A stretch of DNA of 64,000 nucleotides, taken from NCBI RefSeq assembly GCF_963675985.1, contig NZ_OY780956.1, positions 1 to 64,000 of the forward strand. Reading direction: 5' to 3'. Source of the stretch: an uncultured Roseibium sp. (lineage in GTDB: Bacteria; Pseudomonadota; Alphaproteobacteria; Rhizobiales; Stappiaceae). Below, in pieces: positions 41,726 through 51,013 of this stretch. A program made the position numbers and the translations under genes. Within the stretch, counting starts at the first letter, position 1, and each line of letters begins with the position of its first letter. Under the pieces are notes generated by a model that saw only the letters and a program-made list of their open reading frames with translations, was not told the origin of the DNA and did no database searches.

Positions 41726-42760
41726 ATGACCAGCCCATTCTCCATTGTTTCGCATCTGGAATCGTTGCCGCGCCAAAGGGTGCTGCACGGTCCGACTCCG
41801 CTTGAGGAGGCCCGGGCCCTGTCTCGCCATCTCGGCGGTCCGCGGATCTTTCTGAAACGCGATGACCTGACGCCTGCCGGTCTTGGCGGCAACAAGGTTC
41901 GTAAGCTGGAATTCATTCTCGGCAAGGCCGTGGCCGAAGGGTACGACACGATCATCGCTTGCGGCGGGTATCAGTCCAATCTCGCCCGTATTACCGCGGC
42001 CATTGGGGCGCGTGCGGGCCTGCAGGTCGAACTGGTGCTGGGCGGTGTGCCCGGTGAACCGCATCCGGTGTCTGCGAACCTGCTTCTGGATTACCTCCTG
42101 GGCGCGAACGTTCATCTGGTCGAAACCGAGCCGCGCTGGGATTTCGGAACTGCGATAGAAGATCTCGCCCAACGCCTCGAAAAGGAAGGCCGGCGACCGC
42201 TGATGATGCCGCTCGGCGGCTCCAGCCCGGAAGGCATGGCGAGCTATGTGCTGGCGACTGCGGAAATGCAGAAACAGTTTCTGGAAAACGATATCGCACC
42301 GGAACATCTTTATGTCGGTGTCGGTTCGGGGGGCACCTATTCGGGCCTGGTGCTCGGCGAATGCAATCTCAAGCCAAGCTATCACGTAACCGGTGTAAGC
42401 GTCAGCCGTACGGCCGATTATCTGGTCGAAAAGGTGGTCGAGGAGACAGGGAAGGCGCGGGAGATTCTCGGTCTGCCGGAAGTCCCGCGTGCCTCCGACC
42501 TGAGCGTGTTTGATGACCAGATCGGCCCCCACTACGGGGCGCCCACCGAGGCGGCGCAGGAAGCAATCAGCCTGCTTGGCCGGTTGGAAGGGGTCCTCGT
42601 CGATCCGGTCTATTCGGCAAAATGTCTGGCCGGCCTGATCGACCATATTCGCCAGGGCCGCATCGGCAAGGACGAAACGGTGGTTTTCCTGCACACCGGT
42701 GGTACGCCGGCGCTGTTTGCCTATGAACCGGCCGTTCTCGTGCCGGGGTTGCCGGCATGA
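41726..42760 (+). CDS. D-cysteine desulfhydrase/ACC deaminase-family PLP enzyme
   Basis: A 344-residue fold-type II PLP enzyme. The PLP lysine is Lys57 in LGGNKVRKLEF. The Asn and Ser that contact the substrate are in ACGGYQSNLAR near 75-85, and VGVGSGGTYSGL near 195 binds the phosphate. The family includes D-cysteine desulfhydrase, 1-aminocyclopropane-1-carboxylate deaminase and L-cuprizyme-like desulfurases, which I cannot separate here. It starts 3 bp after the ALDH gene and its stop overlaps soxB, so the three are co-translated. A D-amino-acid substrate released by the M19 dipeptidase would fit. Confidence 0.9.
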   Translation: MTSPFSIVSHLESLPRQRVLHGPTPLEEARALSRHLGGPRIFLKRDDLTPAGLGGNKVRKLEFILGKAVAEGYDTIIACGGYQSNLARITAAIGARAGLQVELVLGGVPGEPHPVSANLLLDYLLGANVHLVETEPRWDFGTAIEDLAQRLEKEGRRPLMMPLGGSSPEGMASYVLATAEMQKQFLENDIAPEHLYVGVGSGGTYSGLVLGECNLKPSYHVTGVSVSRTADYLVEKVVEETGKAREILGLPEVPRASDLSVFDDQIGPHYGAPTEAAQEAISLLGRLEGVLVDPVYSAKCLAGLIDHIRQGRIGKDETVVFLHTGGTPALFAYEPAVLVPGLPA

Positions 42761-44013
42761 ACTCCTATTCCGCCCTGTCCCTGGCCTGGAATGCCCTTAC
42801 CGGCCATGGTGGCTGGAAGGCCGCCTGGCGGGCGCCGGAACCGAAGCGGCGCTATGACGTCGTCATCATCGGCGGTGGCGGTCATGGGCTGGCAACGGCC
42901 TACTACCTGGCAAAGAGCCATGGCATCACCAATGTCGCGGTTTTGGAAAAGGGCTGGATCGGTGGTGGCAACACCGGCCGCAATACGGCAATCGTCCGGT
43001 CCAACTATTTGCTGACGCCGAATTCCCATTTTTACGAACACTCCCTGAAGCTCTGGGAAGACCTGACTGCCGATCTGAACTTCAACGTCATGTTCAGCCA
43101 GCGAGGTATGGTCAACATCGCCCACAGCAACGCGGAAATGACCGCCTTGCACCGGCGTGGCAATGCGATGCGTTTCAACGGTGTGGATTCGGACCTGCTG
43201 ACGCCGAAGGAACTCGGGCAACTCATGCCCGGGCTGGATTTGTCGCCGGAGGCACGGTTCCCGGTCATGGGCGGGCTCATTCAAAAGCGCGGCGGGACCG
43301 CCCGTCATGATGCGGTGGCCTGGGGCTATGCCAGGGCGGCCGACAGTCGCGGCGTCGACATTATCCAGAATTGCGAGGTCACGGCGTTGCGTCGGGACGG
43401 AGACCGCATAACCGGCGTGGAGACCTCGCGCGGGGTGATTGAAGCCTCAAAGGTCGCGATCTGTGTCGCTGGTCATTCCAGTCAGCTTGCCGCGATGGCC
43501 GGGCTGCGGTTGCCGATGGAAAGCCACGTCCTGCAGGCCATGGTAACCGAACCGGTCAAGCCGATGCTGGATGTCGTTGCCGTTTCAGGAGCCCTGCATG
43601 TCTATATCAATCAGTCCGACAAGGGCGAGATCGTCATCGGGGGCGATATCGACGGAAGCAATTCCTTTGCTCAACGAGGTGACCCCCATGTACTTGATCA
43701 TGTGGTGGAATCTGCCGTCTCCCTGTTTCCGGCCCTGCGTCGTCTCCGGATGATGCGCAGCTGGGGCGGCATCGTCGATATGTCCATGGACGGCAGTCCG
43801 ATCATAACGTCCTTGCCGGTCCGGGGCCTGTTTCTCAACGGCGGCTGGTGCTACGGGGGGTTCAAGGGAACACCTGCGGCAGGCACTGCGATGGCTCATC
43901 TCCTGGCCACCGGCGAGCCGCACCGGATTGCCCGACAATTCACCCTCAACCGCTTCGACACGGGCGACCTGCTCGATGAACGGGGCTCCGGTTCCAGCCC
44001 GTGGATGCATTGA
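42757..44013 (+). CDS. soxB: sarcosine oxidase beta subunit-like FAD oxidoreductase
   Basis: A 418-residue FAD enzyme matching the beta subunit of heterotetrameric sarcosine oxidase. The dinucleotide-binding motif VVIIGGGGHGLATAYYLA is at about 31-48. His184 in GGTARHDAVAWGY corresponds to the histidine that covalently binds FMN in this family. The C-terminus has RSWGGIVDMSMDGSPII and GGWCYGGFKGTPAAG, both characteristic. It contains the amine oxidation site. With soxD, soxA and soxG in the order B-D-A-G it forms one operon unit. The substrate may be sarcosine or another secondary amine. Confidence 0.94.
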   Translation: MNSYSALSLAWNALTGHGGWKAAWRAPEPKRRYDVVIIGGGGHGLATAYYLAKSHGITNVAVLEKGWIGGGNTGRNTAIVRSNYLLTPNSHFYEHSLKLWEDLTADLNFNVMFSQRGMVNIAHSNAEMTALHRRGNAMRFNGVDSDLLTPKELGQLMPGLDLSPEARFPVMGGLIQKRGGTARHDAVAWGYARAADSRGVDIIQNCEVTALRRDGDRITGVETSRGVIEASKVAICVAGHSSQLAAMAGLRLPMESHVLQAMVTEPVKPMLDVVAVSGALHVYINQSDKGEIVIGGDIDGSNSFAQRGDPHVLDHVVESAVSLFPALRRLRMMRSWGGIVDMSMDGSPIITSLPVRGLFLNGGWCYGGFKGTPAAGTAMAHLLATGEPHRIARQFTLNRFDTGDLLDERGSGSSPWMH

Positions 44014-44016
44014 GCC

Positions 44017-44280
44017 ATGCGAATTAAGTGTCCCTGTTGCGGTTTTCGACCGGTCGCCGAGTTCACCTACGGCGGTGCCGTTGTCGAGCGCCCCGCCGAA
44101 GCGTTGGCCTTCGGAGCTTCGCAAGAGCCGGGCGAAGCATGGAACGACTATATCTATCGCCGTGACAATCCGGCCGGCCCAAACCGGGAGCGCTGGTTTC
44201 ACGCCGCCGGCTGCAGGCAGTGGTTCACCGTGATGCGCGACACGCGCAACAACGATTTTCTGGAAGAGGCAGAACAATGA
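44017..44280 (+). CDS. soxD: sarcosine oxidase delta subunit-like protein
   Basis: An 87-residue zinc-binding small subunit. It begins MRIKCPCCGFRPVAEF and ends with WFHAAGCRQWFTVMRDTRNN. Three Cys (residues 5, 7 or 8 and 70) and a His make up the zinc site of the SoxD family. It has a structural role in the four-subunit enzyme. It starts 3 bp after soxB and its stop TGA overlaps the ATG of soxA (44277-44280). Confidence 0.93.
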   Translation: MRIKCPCCGFRPVAEFTYGGAVVERPAEALAFGASQEPGEAWNDYIYRRDNPAGPNRERWFHAAGCRQWFTVMRDTRNNDFLEEAEQ

Positions 44281-47204
44281 GCGGCTGGCGCGCGGAGCAG
44301 GGCGGGACTTGCGTCGATCGCGAGCACAAGCTTGTGTTTCGGTTCAACGGCCGCGAATATTTCGGCTATGAAGGCGACACGCTGGCTTCGGCGCTGATCG
44401 CCAATGGCGTCGATGTCGTCGCCCGCAGTTTCAAGTATCACCGGCCGCGCGGCGTCGTCGGCTTCGGAGCAGACGAACCCAATGCGCTCGTGGAAGTGGG
44501 CGAGGGACCCCGGCGCACTCCCAACCTCAAAGCCACCCAGGTGATGTTGCGGGACGGACTGGTCGCCCGCAGCCAGAATTGCTGGCCCTCTGTCGATTTC
44601 GACATGATGGCGGTCAACGATCTGATCTCGCCGCTGATCCCGGCCGGGTTCTACTACAAGACGTTCAAGTGGCCGGTCTCGGCCTGGGGCCTGTACGAAA
44701 AGATTATCCGTGGCGCCGCCGGCATGGGCCGAGCACCGGCAGACCCGGATCCCGACAGCTATGAGACCGTCCACCATCACGTGGATGTTCTGGTCATCGG
44801 TGGTGGCGTCAGCGGCCTTGTGGCGGCGGAAGCGGCCGGCAAAGACGGCAAGAGCGTCATGATCGTTGACGATCAGCCCGTCTTCGGTGGTCTCGGCACC
44901 GACAATCTGACCATGGTCGAAGGCCAACCTTTCAGCGAGTGGCGCGACGGCATCGTTCGAGAGTTGTCGGCTTGCAAGCACGTTCTGATGCTTTCCCGGG
45001 CCACGGCCTATGGCCACTATGACGGCAATCTGGTGGCTGTCGTCGAAAACGTCGAATCCGACATCGGTTCGCGCCGCTGGATGGTCGAAGCCGAGCACAT
45101 CGTTCTGGCAACCGGCGCCTTGGAGCGGCCGTTGCTGTTCAGGGAAAACGACCGGCCGGGCGTGATGCTGGCCGGCGCTGCCCGGCACTTTCTCGAGCGT
45201 CATGGCGTGGCCGCGGGTCGGCGGGTGGTTCTATACACCAACAATGACGAGGCCTACGAAACGGCATTCCAGCTTCAGGCCGCCGGAACCGAAATCGAGG
45301 CCGTCGTCGATAACCGGGTATCCGTGTCCGAGGCTTTGCGGAACCGCACCGAGAAGGCCGGGATTCGTCTCTTCATCGCCCATCGTATTGAGCGCGGTTA
45401 CGGCCGGCGCCGGGTCTCCGGTTGCACGATTTGTTCGCTCGACGGCAAGGACGGGGCAGTCAGATTGTCCTGCGACCTCATTCTGACGGCAGGGGGATGG
45501 ACACCGACCGCCCAGCTCTTCACCCATACCGGCGGGCGCTTGCGCTATGATAAGCGCCTGGCAGCCATGGTGCCCGATCATGCTTCCTGGAACGGCAGGG
45601 CGTCGGTCGGCATGGTGGCTGCGGGTGCTTGTGCGGGCACCTACGATCTCGATGAGTGTTTGACGGCCGGTCGTGCCGCAGGGCTCGGCCGACCTGTGCC
45701 CCAGGCGATGACGGCGGCCGAAGTTTCGATCCTGCCGTCAATGCCGGGCAAGAAGCAGTTCGTCGATCTGCAGAATGACGTCACCACCGCCGATTTGAAG
45801 CTGGCGGTCCGAGAGGGGTATCGGTCGGTTGAGCACGTCAAACGCTATACGACTCTCGGCATGGGAACCGATCAGGGTAAGCTTTCCGGATTGAACGGCG
45901 TGGATGTCATTGCCGAAACCCAGGGCCTGACGACGGCACAGATTGGCAACAGTCGTTCCCGGCCACCCTATTCACCGGTCACCCTCGGGGCGATGGCCGG
46001 CCCCTTCGTCGGTCAGTTGTCGAGCCCGGCGCGTCGGAGCCCGATGCATGACTGGCATGTGGCGCATGGGGCTGTCATCGCGAATGTCGGAACCTGGCAG
46101 CGGCCGCAGCTCTACCGCCATGCAGAAGAAGATGAATTCGATGCGGTCGTCCGCGAAGCAATCAATGTCCGTTCCAAGGTTGGGCTGTCGGATGTGTCCA
46201 GCCTGGGCAAGATCGATCTTCAGGGCCCCGACGTGGCCAAGCTGCTGGACTATGCCTACATCAACGGTTTTCAAACCCTGAAGACGGGTCGTTGCCGCTA
46301 CGGGGTGATGCTGCGTGAAGACGGCATGGTGTTGGACGACGGCACGGTGACGCGGCTCTCGCAAGACCGCTGGTTCATGACCACCACCACCGGCAACGCG
46401 GAGCGGGTTTATGCCAATCTTGAAAAGTTGCGGCAGATCGAGCTTCCGGACCTCGACGTCACCATTACACCGGTGACCGAACAATGGGGCGCAATGGCCA
46501 TCGCCGGGCCGCGGTCCCGCGATCTGCTGCAGGCGCTCGTTCCAGATTTCGCCATCGACAACGAGGCGTTGCCCTTCATGAGCATGGGCGAGGGTCTGTT
46601 GGCCGGCATCCAGGCTCGGGTCCTGCGGGTGAGTTTTTCCGGCGAGCGTGCATATGAAATTTATGTGGCCTCCGGCGAGGCCCTGCGGATGTGGGAGGCG
46701 GTCCTTGAAGCCGGAGCTGGATTCGGCCTCATGCCCTACGGCACGGAAGCGATGATGACCATGCGCATCGAGAAGGGGCTTTTCGTTCCCGGTTTCGAAG
46801 CTGACGGCCGTACACTGCCGGCCGATCTGGGACTTTCCCGGATGGTCAGCAAGAAGAAGGAATTTGTTGGCCGCCAGTCCCTGACGCGAGCCGCATTTAC
46901 CGCAACGGATCGCAAGCAACTCGTGGGGCTGCTTGCGATCGACCCCGAGCAGGTCATCCCGCGGGGCGCGCAACTTGTTGTCGATCCGGATGCCGTAAAG
47001 CCGGTTCCGATGGATGGACACGTCACATCCATCGCCTTCAGTCCCGAACTTGATCGCTGGGTTGCTCTGGCCCTCCTGGCAGGTGGCCGGTCCGCCCATG
47101 GGGAGACGCGAGTCGCTGCCTCGCCAGTGACCGGCGAAAATGTGCCCGTGACCATCTGCGATCCGGTTTTCATCGACCCAGAAGGAGAACGTCTCCGTGG
47201 TTGA
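44277..47204 (+). CDS. soxA: sarcosine oxidase alpha subunit-like protein
   Basis: A 975-residue alpha subunit. An N-terminal ferredoxin-like domain (FRFNGREYFGYEGDTLASALIANGVDVVARSFKYHRPRG-type, about 18-60) is followed by an NAD-binding flavoprotein domain (VDVLVIGGGVSGLVAAEAAG near 168) and, after about residue 590, a GcvT-type folate-binding domain (for example DVSSLGKIDLQGPDVAKLLDY and FSGERAYEIYVASGEA). The folate domain passes one-carbon units to tetrahydrofolate, or forms formaldehyde without it. The frame opens at 44220, but ATG 44277 overlaps soxD stop and gives MSGWRAEQGG. Confidence 0.95.
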   Translation: MSGWRAEQGGTCVDREHKLVFRFNGREYFGYEGDTLASALIANGVDVVARSFKYHRPRGVVGFGADEPNALVEVGEGPRRTPNLKATQVMLRDGLVARSQNCWPSVDFDMMAVNDLISPLIPAGFYYKTFKWPVSAWGLYEKIIRGAAGMGRAPADPDPDSYETVHHHVDVLVIGGGVSGLVAAEAAGKDGKSVMIVDDQPVFGGLGTDNLTMVEGQPFSEWRDGIVRELSACKHVLMLSRATAYGHYDGNLVAVVENVESDIGSRRWMVEAEHIVLATGALERPLLFRENDRPGVMLAGAARHFLERHGVAAGRRVVLYTNNDEAYETAFQLQAAGTEIEAVVDNRVSVSEALRNRTEKAGIRLFIAHRIERGYGRRRVSGCTICSLDGKDGAVRLSCDLILTAGGWTPTAQLFTHTGGRLRYDKRLAAMVPDHASWNGRASVGMVAAGACAGTYDLDECLTAGRAAGLGRPVPQAMTAAEVSILPSMPGKKQFVDLQNDVTTADLKLAVREGYRSVEHVKRYTTLGMGTDQGKLSGLNGVDVIAETQGLTTAQIGNSRSRPPYSPVTLGAMAGPFVGQLSSPARRSPMHDWHVAHGAVIANVGTWQRPQLYRHAEEDEFDAVVREAINVRSKVGLSDVSSLGKIDLQGPDVAKLLDYAYINGFQTLKTGRCRYGVMLREDGMVLDDGTVTRLSQDRWFMTTTTGNAERVYANLEKLRQIELPDLDVTITPVTEQWGAMAIAGPRSRDLLQALVPDFAIDNEALPFMSMGEGLLAGIQARVLRVSFSGERAYEIYVASGEALRMWEAVLEAGAGFGLMPYGTEAMMTMRIEKGLFVPGFEADGRTLPADLGLSRMVSKKKEFVGRQSLTRAAFTATDRKQLVGLLAIDPEQVIPRGAQLVVDPDAVKPVPMDGHVTSIAFSPELDRWVALALLAGGRSAHGETRVAASPVTGENVPVTICDPVFIDPEGERLRG

Positions 47205-47709
47205 CATGTGCAAGATCTCGCGATCGCCGATCGCAGTGATGGTGGAAGTTGTCGCAAGCAGGGAAGCCTGGGCCGGAGAGCTGTCCCAACTGGTTGCAGA
47301 CATGGCGTCCGGCGGCTTCGTCCTGAACCTGTCCAGTGAGCGCCGCATCCTGCGCGCAGCACACGAGTTGGAAGGAGGCTGGGAAGCCGTCACCGCCGCA
47401 GGCGCGCGGATCGTGGATGTCAGTCATGCCTGGGCTCCCTTTTCGATCGAGGGTCCGTGGGCGCAGGATCTGCTGACCCGTGGCATCGCGCTGGATCTTC
47501 ACGAACGGGCGTTTCCGACCGGACATGCTGTCTCGACCTTGTGTGGCCGGGTTCCGGTCATCCTCCATGCGGTCGGCGCGGACCGCTTTGACCTCTACGT
47601 GGCGACAAGCTGGGCGAACTGGTTCTCCGACTGGTTGGAAGCGGTTCGCGCCACCCTCATCCAGGGCCGGAACGGTCCCGACCAAAGGAAGCTTCGTCTG
47701 GCTGGGTGA
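47197..47709 (+). CDS. soxG: sarcosine oxidase gamma subunit-like protein
   Basis: A 170-residue small subunit of the GcvT-related SoxG family. It contains EGPWAQDLLTRGIALDLHERAFPTG near 92-116 and FDLYVATSWANWFSDWLEA near 135, typical of the family. The GTG start at 47197 overlaps the soxA end by 8 bp; ATG 47206 is an alternative. It completes a full BDAG set. The 66-bp gap to the next gene contains AGGGAGAG for the aminotransferase. Confidence 0.88.
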   Translation: MVDMCKISRSPIAVMVEVVASREAWAGELSQLVADMASGGFVLNLSSERRILRAAHELEGGWEAVTAAGARIVDVSHAWAPFSIEGPWAQDLLTRGIALDLHERAFPTGHAVSTLCGRVPVILHAVGADRFDLYVATSWANWFSDWLEAVRATLIQGRNGPDQRKLRLAG

Positions 47710-47775
47710 TCACGACCTTTCTCGGACGCGAAAATCGAAAGTGTTTTGGAATATGGGCCATAAGGGAGAGAATTT

Positions 47776-49140
47776 ATGAGCACCGCAGCTGATGCCCTCA
47801 AGCATGTCTGGTTTCATGCCACCAGTACGCAGTCCCTGCGGGCGGAAGGGGGCATGACGGTCTTCACCAAGGGTGAAGATTGTTACCTCATCGATGACAA
47901 AGGCAACCGGTACCTGGACGCACTGTCCGGCGGAGCCTTCGTCACAAATGTCGGACATGGACGCGCCGAGATCGCGGACGCCATTGCAGCTCAGGCGCGC
48001 GAGCTGGCGTATGTGGCTCCTTACAACTTCATCGCACCGACGACGGTCGAATTGGCGAAGGTTGTCGCCGATCTGGCTCCTGGCGATCTGGATCGGGTGT
48101 TCTTCACCTCTGGCGGGTCGGAATCGGTCGAGACGGCGATGAAGATCGTCAAGCAGTATCACTGGCTTGGTGGAGACCAGAAACGCACGAAGGTGATCAG
48201 CCGGCGTGGGTCGTATCATGGCTCGACCCAGTATGCGATGAGCATCAGCGGCGCCAGCCATGACTTCAACAACAAGATCTTCGGACCATTGGTTCCCGGC
48301 TGTCTGCAGGTGCCGCACAACAACTGCTATCGTTGCGAATACGGTCTGTCGCGCCCGAGCTGCGGCATGTTGTGTGCCAGCATGATTGAACGGCAGATTC
48401 TGCATGAAGGCCCGGAGACGGTTGCCGCGATTATCGCCGAACCGGTTCCCGCCGCTGCCAGCATCTATCCCGCGCCCGACGAGTATTTGCCGATGTTGCG
48501 GGAAATAGCCGATAAGTACGGCGTGCTGCTGATCATCGACGAGGTCATCAACGGCTTCGGCCGGACGGGCAGCATGTTCGCCTGCGAGCAATGGGGCGTC
48601 GTCCCCGACGTGATGACCATGGCCAAGGGGCTCACCAGTGGCTACATCCCCATGGGGGCCGTGGCCGCAAGCAAGCGCGTGATCGATCGCTTCGAAAACG
48701 CCAGCGGCCGCGAAGCCGGACTCAACCATGTCCTGAGTTTTGGGGGCCATGCAGCTGCCGCGGCCGGCGCCTTGAAGAACCTCGAGATTCTGCAACGGGA
48801 AAAGTTGGTCGAGAACTCCCGCGAGATGGGCCGGTATCTGCTCGACAGCCTGGACACCCTGCGCAAACTGCCACTTGTCGGCGATATTCGCGGCCGGGGT
48901 CTTCTCGCCGCCGTCGAACTCGTTCGGGACAAGAAGACCCGAGAGCCCTTTGCTCCCGGGGATCAGATGTCTGTTCGGATGACGAACTATTTGCGCGATG
49001 AGGGAATTCTTGCCCGGACCTTCCAGGTCGTGGAGTTCGGTCCTCCGCTGACCGCTGGTCGTGAGGAAGTCGACAAGATCGTTACGGGTGTCGAAAAGGC
49101 CATCCGTCGCTTCGCCAAGGACGTCAATATTCCTTGCTGA
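47776..49140 (+). CDS. class III (PLP) aminotransferase
   Basis: A 454-residue omega-aminotransferase-type enzyme. The PLP lysine is Lys284 in MTMAKGLTSGYIPMGAV. The PLP-contacting FFTSGGSESVETAMKIVKQYH is at about 110-130 and LLIIDEVINGFGRTG near 252-266 holds the PLP-binding Asp. It transfers an amino group from a primary amine such as GABA, beta-alanine, putrescine or an alpha-substituted amino acid to a keto acid. In the cluster it corresponds by position to a PuuE/GabT-like last step. It is probably the last gene of the ALDH-sox operon; a hairpin at 49203 follows. Confidence 0.9.
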   Translation: MSTAADALKHVWFHATSTQSLRAEGGMTVFTKGEDCYLIDDKGNRYLDALSGGAFVTNVGHGRAEIADAIAAQARELAYVAPYNFIAPTTVELAKVVADLAPGDLDRVFFTSGGSESVETAMKIVKQYHWLGGDQKRTKVISRRGSYHGSTQYAMSISGASHDFNNKIFGPLVPGCLQVPHNNCYRCEYGLSRPSCGMLCASMIERQILHEGPETVAAIIAEPVPAAASIYPAPDEYLPMLREIADKYGVLLIIDEVINGFGRTGSMFACEQWGVVPDVMTMAKGLTSGYIPMGAVAASKRVIDRFENASGREAGLNHVLSFGGHAAAAAGALKNLEILQREKLVENSREMGRYLLDSLDTLRKLPLVGDIRGRGLLAAVELVRDKKTREPFAPGDQMSVRMTNYLRDEGILARTFQVVEFGPPLTAGREEVDKIVTGVEKAIRRFAKDVNIPC

Positions 49141-49202
49141 TAGGGGAGGAAAAGGGGCGGTGCGGCGTTCGGACCGCTTCTTGCTTTTGACGCAGGAACA
49201 GT

Positions 49203-49227
49203 CAAAGGCGCTTTCTTGGCGCCTTTG
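49203..49227 (+). terminator. hairpin between the aminotransferase and importer genes
   Basis: Perfect 9-bp arms CAAAGGCGC and GCGCCTTTG flank the loop TTTCTTG. No T-run follows on the plus strand, so it may be a partial terminator or an mRNA-stabilising element. Confidence 0.45.
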
Positions 49228-49300
49228 CCCGAAGCGGGTGGCTTGTGCTCGGCACGGACGCAAGTTTATTCGCCAAACTGGCTCAAATATGAGCAAATAA

Positions 49301-49312
49301 AAACAAAAGTTC
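49301..49312. promoter_or_regulatory. IclR-type motif site before the importer operon
   Basis: AAACAAAAGTTC differs by one base from the palindrome GAACAAAAGTTC at 37589. It is 84 bp upstream of the binding-protein start. Confidence 0.45.
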
Positions 49313-49395
49313 GCATTTCAGAATTACGTGCCTATCATGTCTTAACGCCACCCAAGAGGCGTGACTACGTAGCAAAAACCAACAGGGGAACAGTT

Positions 49396-51003
49396 ATGCT
49401 TACGCGTCGGACTTTTCTTACTCTCGCCACGGCTACACCGATCATGGCCTCCAATGTCCTGTCGATCCGCAATGCGTTTGCCGGCACGCCCAAAGGCGTC
49501 GTCGTCATGGCAAAGCAGATCGACGACCTCGCCACCGGCTTCGATCCGGCCGAGGCCTATGACATCACCAACCTGGAAGTGGTCCCGAACCTTTATCGCG
49601 GCCTCATCGCGCCGGATGCCTCCGACAATACGAAGGTGACCGGTGATCTGGCCGAAAGCTGGGACGTCAGCGAAGACGGCAAGACCTTCACCTTTATTCT
49701 GAAGACCGACGCGAAGTTCCCGTCGGGCGCCAATTTAACTGCGGAAGACGCGGCCTTTTCTTTCCAGCGGGCCATTAAGCTGGACAAGCAGCCGGCTTTC
49801 ATCCTGTCACAGTTCGGCTTCACCAAAGACAACGTCGACAGCCTGATCAAGGCCACCGACGACAAGACTCTGGTCATGACGTTGCCCGAAGCCGTGGCGC
49901 CGAGCTTCCTGCTCTTCTGTCTGACGGCCCCCATTGGGGGGATCGTGGAAAAGGCGACTGCTCTGGCTCACGAGGTCGATGGCGACATGGGCAATGGCTG
50001 GCTGAAAACCAATTCCGCCGGCTCGGGTGCCTATCAGATCACCGAATGGGTCGCCAGCGACCATGTCACCCTCGATGCCAACCCCCATTCGGGCAATCCC
50101 GATCAGGCCCGCCGTGTCTACATCCGTCACGTTGCCGATCCCTCCGCTCAGCTTCTGATGCTTCAGCGCGGCGACGCGGACATCGCGCGTAACCTGACGC
50201 CGGATTTGCTCAAGAAAGCGCGCAACGATGCCGATCTGACGGTTGTTTCCTCCGGCCAGGCCGTTTCGGTCTATGTGGCGATGAACCAGTCCGTTCCGGC
50301 GCTGCAAAATCAGAAGGTCCAGAAGGCGATCAAATGGGCCATCAACTATGACGGTATCGCCGAAAATATCACGCCCAACATGTACAGCGTTGCTCAGGGT
50401 TTCCTGCCGCCGAGCCTTCCGGGCGGACTGACCGAGCGGGTCTACAAGAAGGACGTCGAGAAAGCCAAGGCGCTCATGGTCGAGGCCGGCTTCCCGGATG
50501 GCTTCGAGATAACCATGGACGTTCCCTCCTCGGCTCCTTATGCGGACATAGGGCAGGCTGTTCAGGCGGATCTCGCCGAAATCGGCATCAAGGTCAATAT
50601 CATTGCCGGCGAGATGCGTCAGGTCTACGCCAAGGCGCGCAAACGAGCCCACGAGCTGATCCTGCTGCCTTGGGGAACGGACTATTTCGATCCTTATTCC
50701 AACAGTCAGGCCTTCTGCGAGAACCCGGACGACAGCGACGATGCTTCCCTTCAGCTTCTGGCCTGGCGCAGCCATTTCGTCGACAAGGAGCTGACCGAAA
50801 TGTCCCTGGCCTCGCGGTCGGAATTCGACAGCGACAAGCGCATGGCCCTTTACCACAAGATGCAGATGATCTTCGCCGACCGCGCGCCGTTCGCGATGAT
50901 GCTGCAGAAGACCGCATCCGCAGTCATGGCAAAGGGGGTTTCCGGCTTCGAGATTGGCCCGCAAACCGGCTTTACACACTACTCGGATGTCAGGAAGTCA
51001 TAG
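49396..51003 (+). CDS. peptide/opine-type ABC transporter substrate-binding protein (SBP family 5)
   Basis: A 535-residue binding protein of family 5 (DppA/OppA). The N-terminus MLTRRTFLTLATATPIMASN is a Tat-like signal (TRRTFL with twin arginine at residues 4-5). Family 5 pattern NLEVVPNLYRGLI near 57 and GDLAESWDVSEDGKTFTFIL near 82 is clear. The frame is open further upstream but the chosen ATG follows AGGGGAA at a good distance. It captures a peptide, opine or modified amino acid in the periplasm for the DppBCDF-like system that follows. It begins a second operon under a possible IclR site. Confidence 0.93.
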   Translation: MLTRRTFLTLATATPIMASNVLSIRNAFAGTPKGVVVMAKQIDDLATGFDPAEAYDITNLEVVPNLYRGLIAPDASDNTKVTGDLAESWDVSEDGKTFTFILKTDAKFPSGANLTAEDAAFSFQRAIKLDKQPAFILSQFGFTKDNVDSLIKATDDKTLVMTLPEAVAPSFLLFCLTAPIGGIVEKATALAHEVDGDMGNGWLKTNSAGSGAYQITEWVASDHVTLDANPHSGNPDQARRVYIRHVADPSAQLLMLQRGDADIARNLTPDLLKKARNDADLTVVSSGQAVSVYVAMNQSVPALQNQKVQKAIKWAINYDGIAENITPNMYSVAQGFLPPSLPGGLTERVYKKDVEKAKALMVEAGFPDGFEITMDVPSSAPYADIGQAVQADLAEIGIKVNIIAGEMRQVYAKARKRAHELILLPWGTDYFDPYSNSQAFCENPDDSDDASLQLLAWRSHFVDKELTEMSLASRSEFDSDKRMALYHKMQMIFADRAPFAMMLQKTASAVMAKGVSGFEIGPQTGFTHYSDVRKS

Positions 51004-51013
51004 GTCCCGCGGG

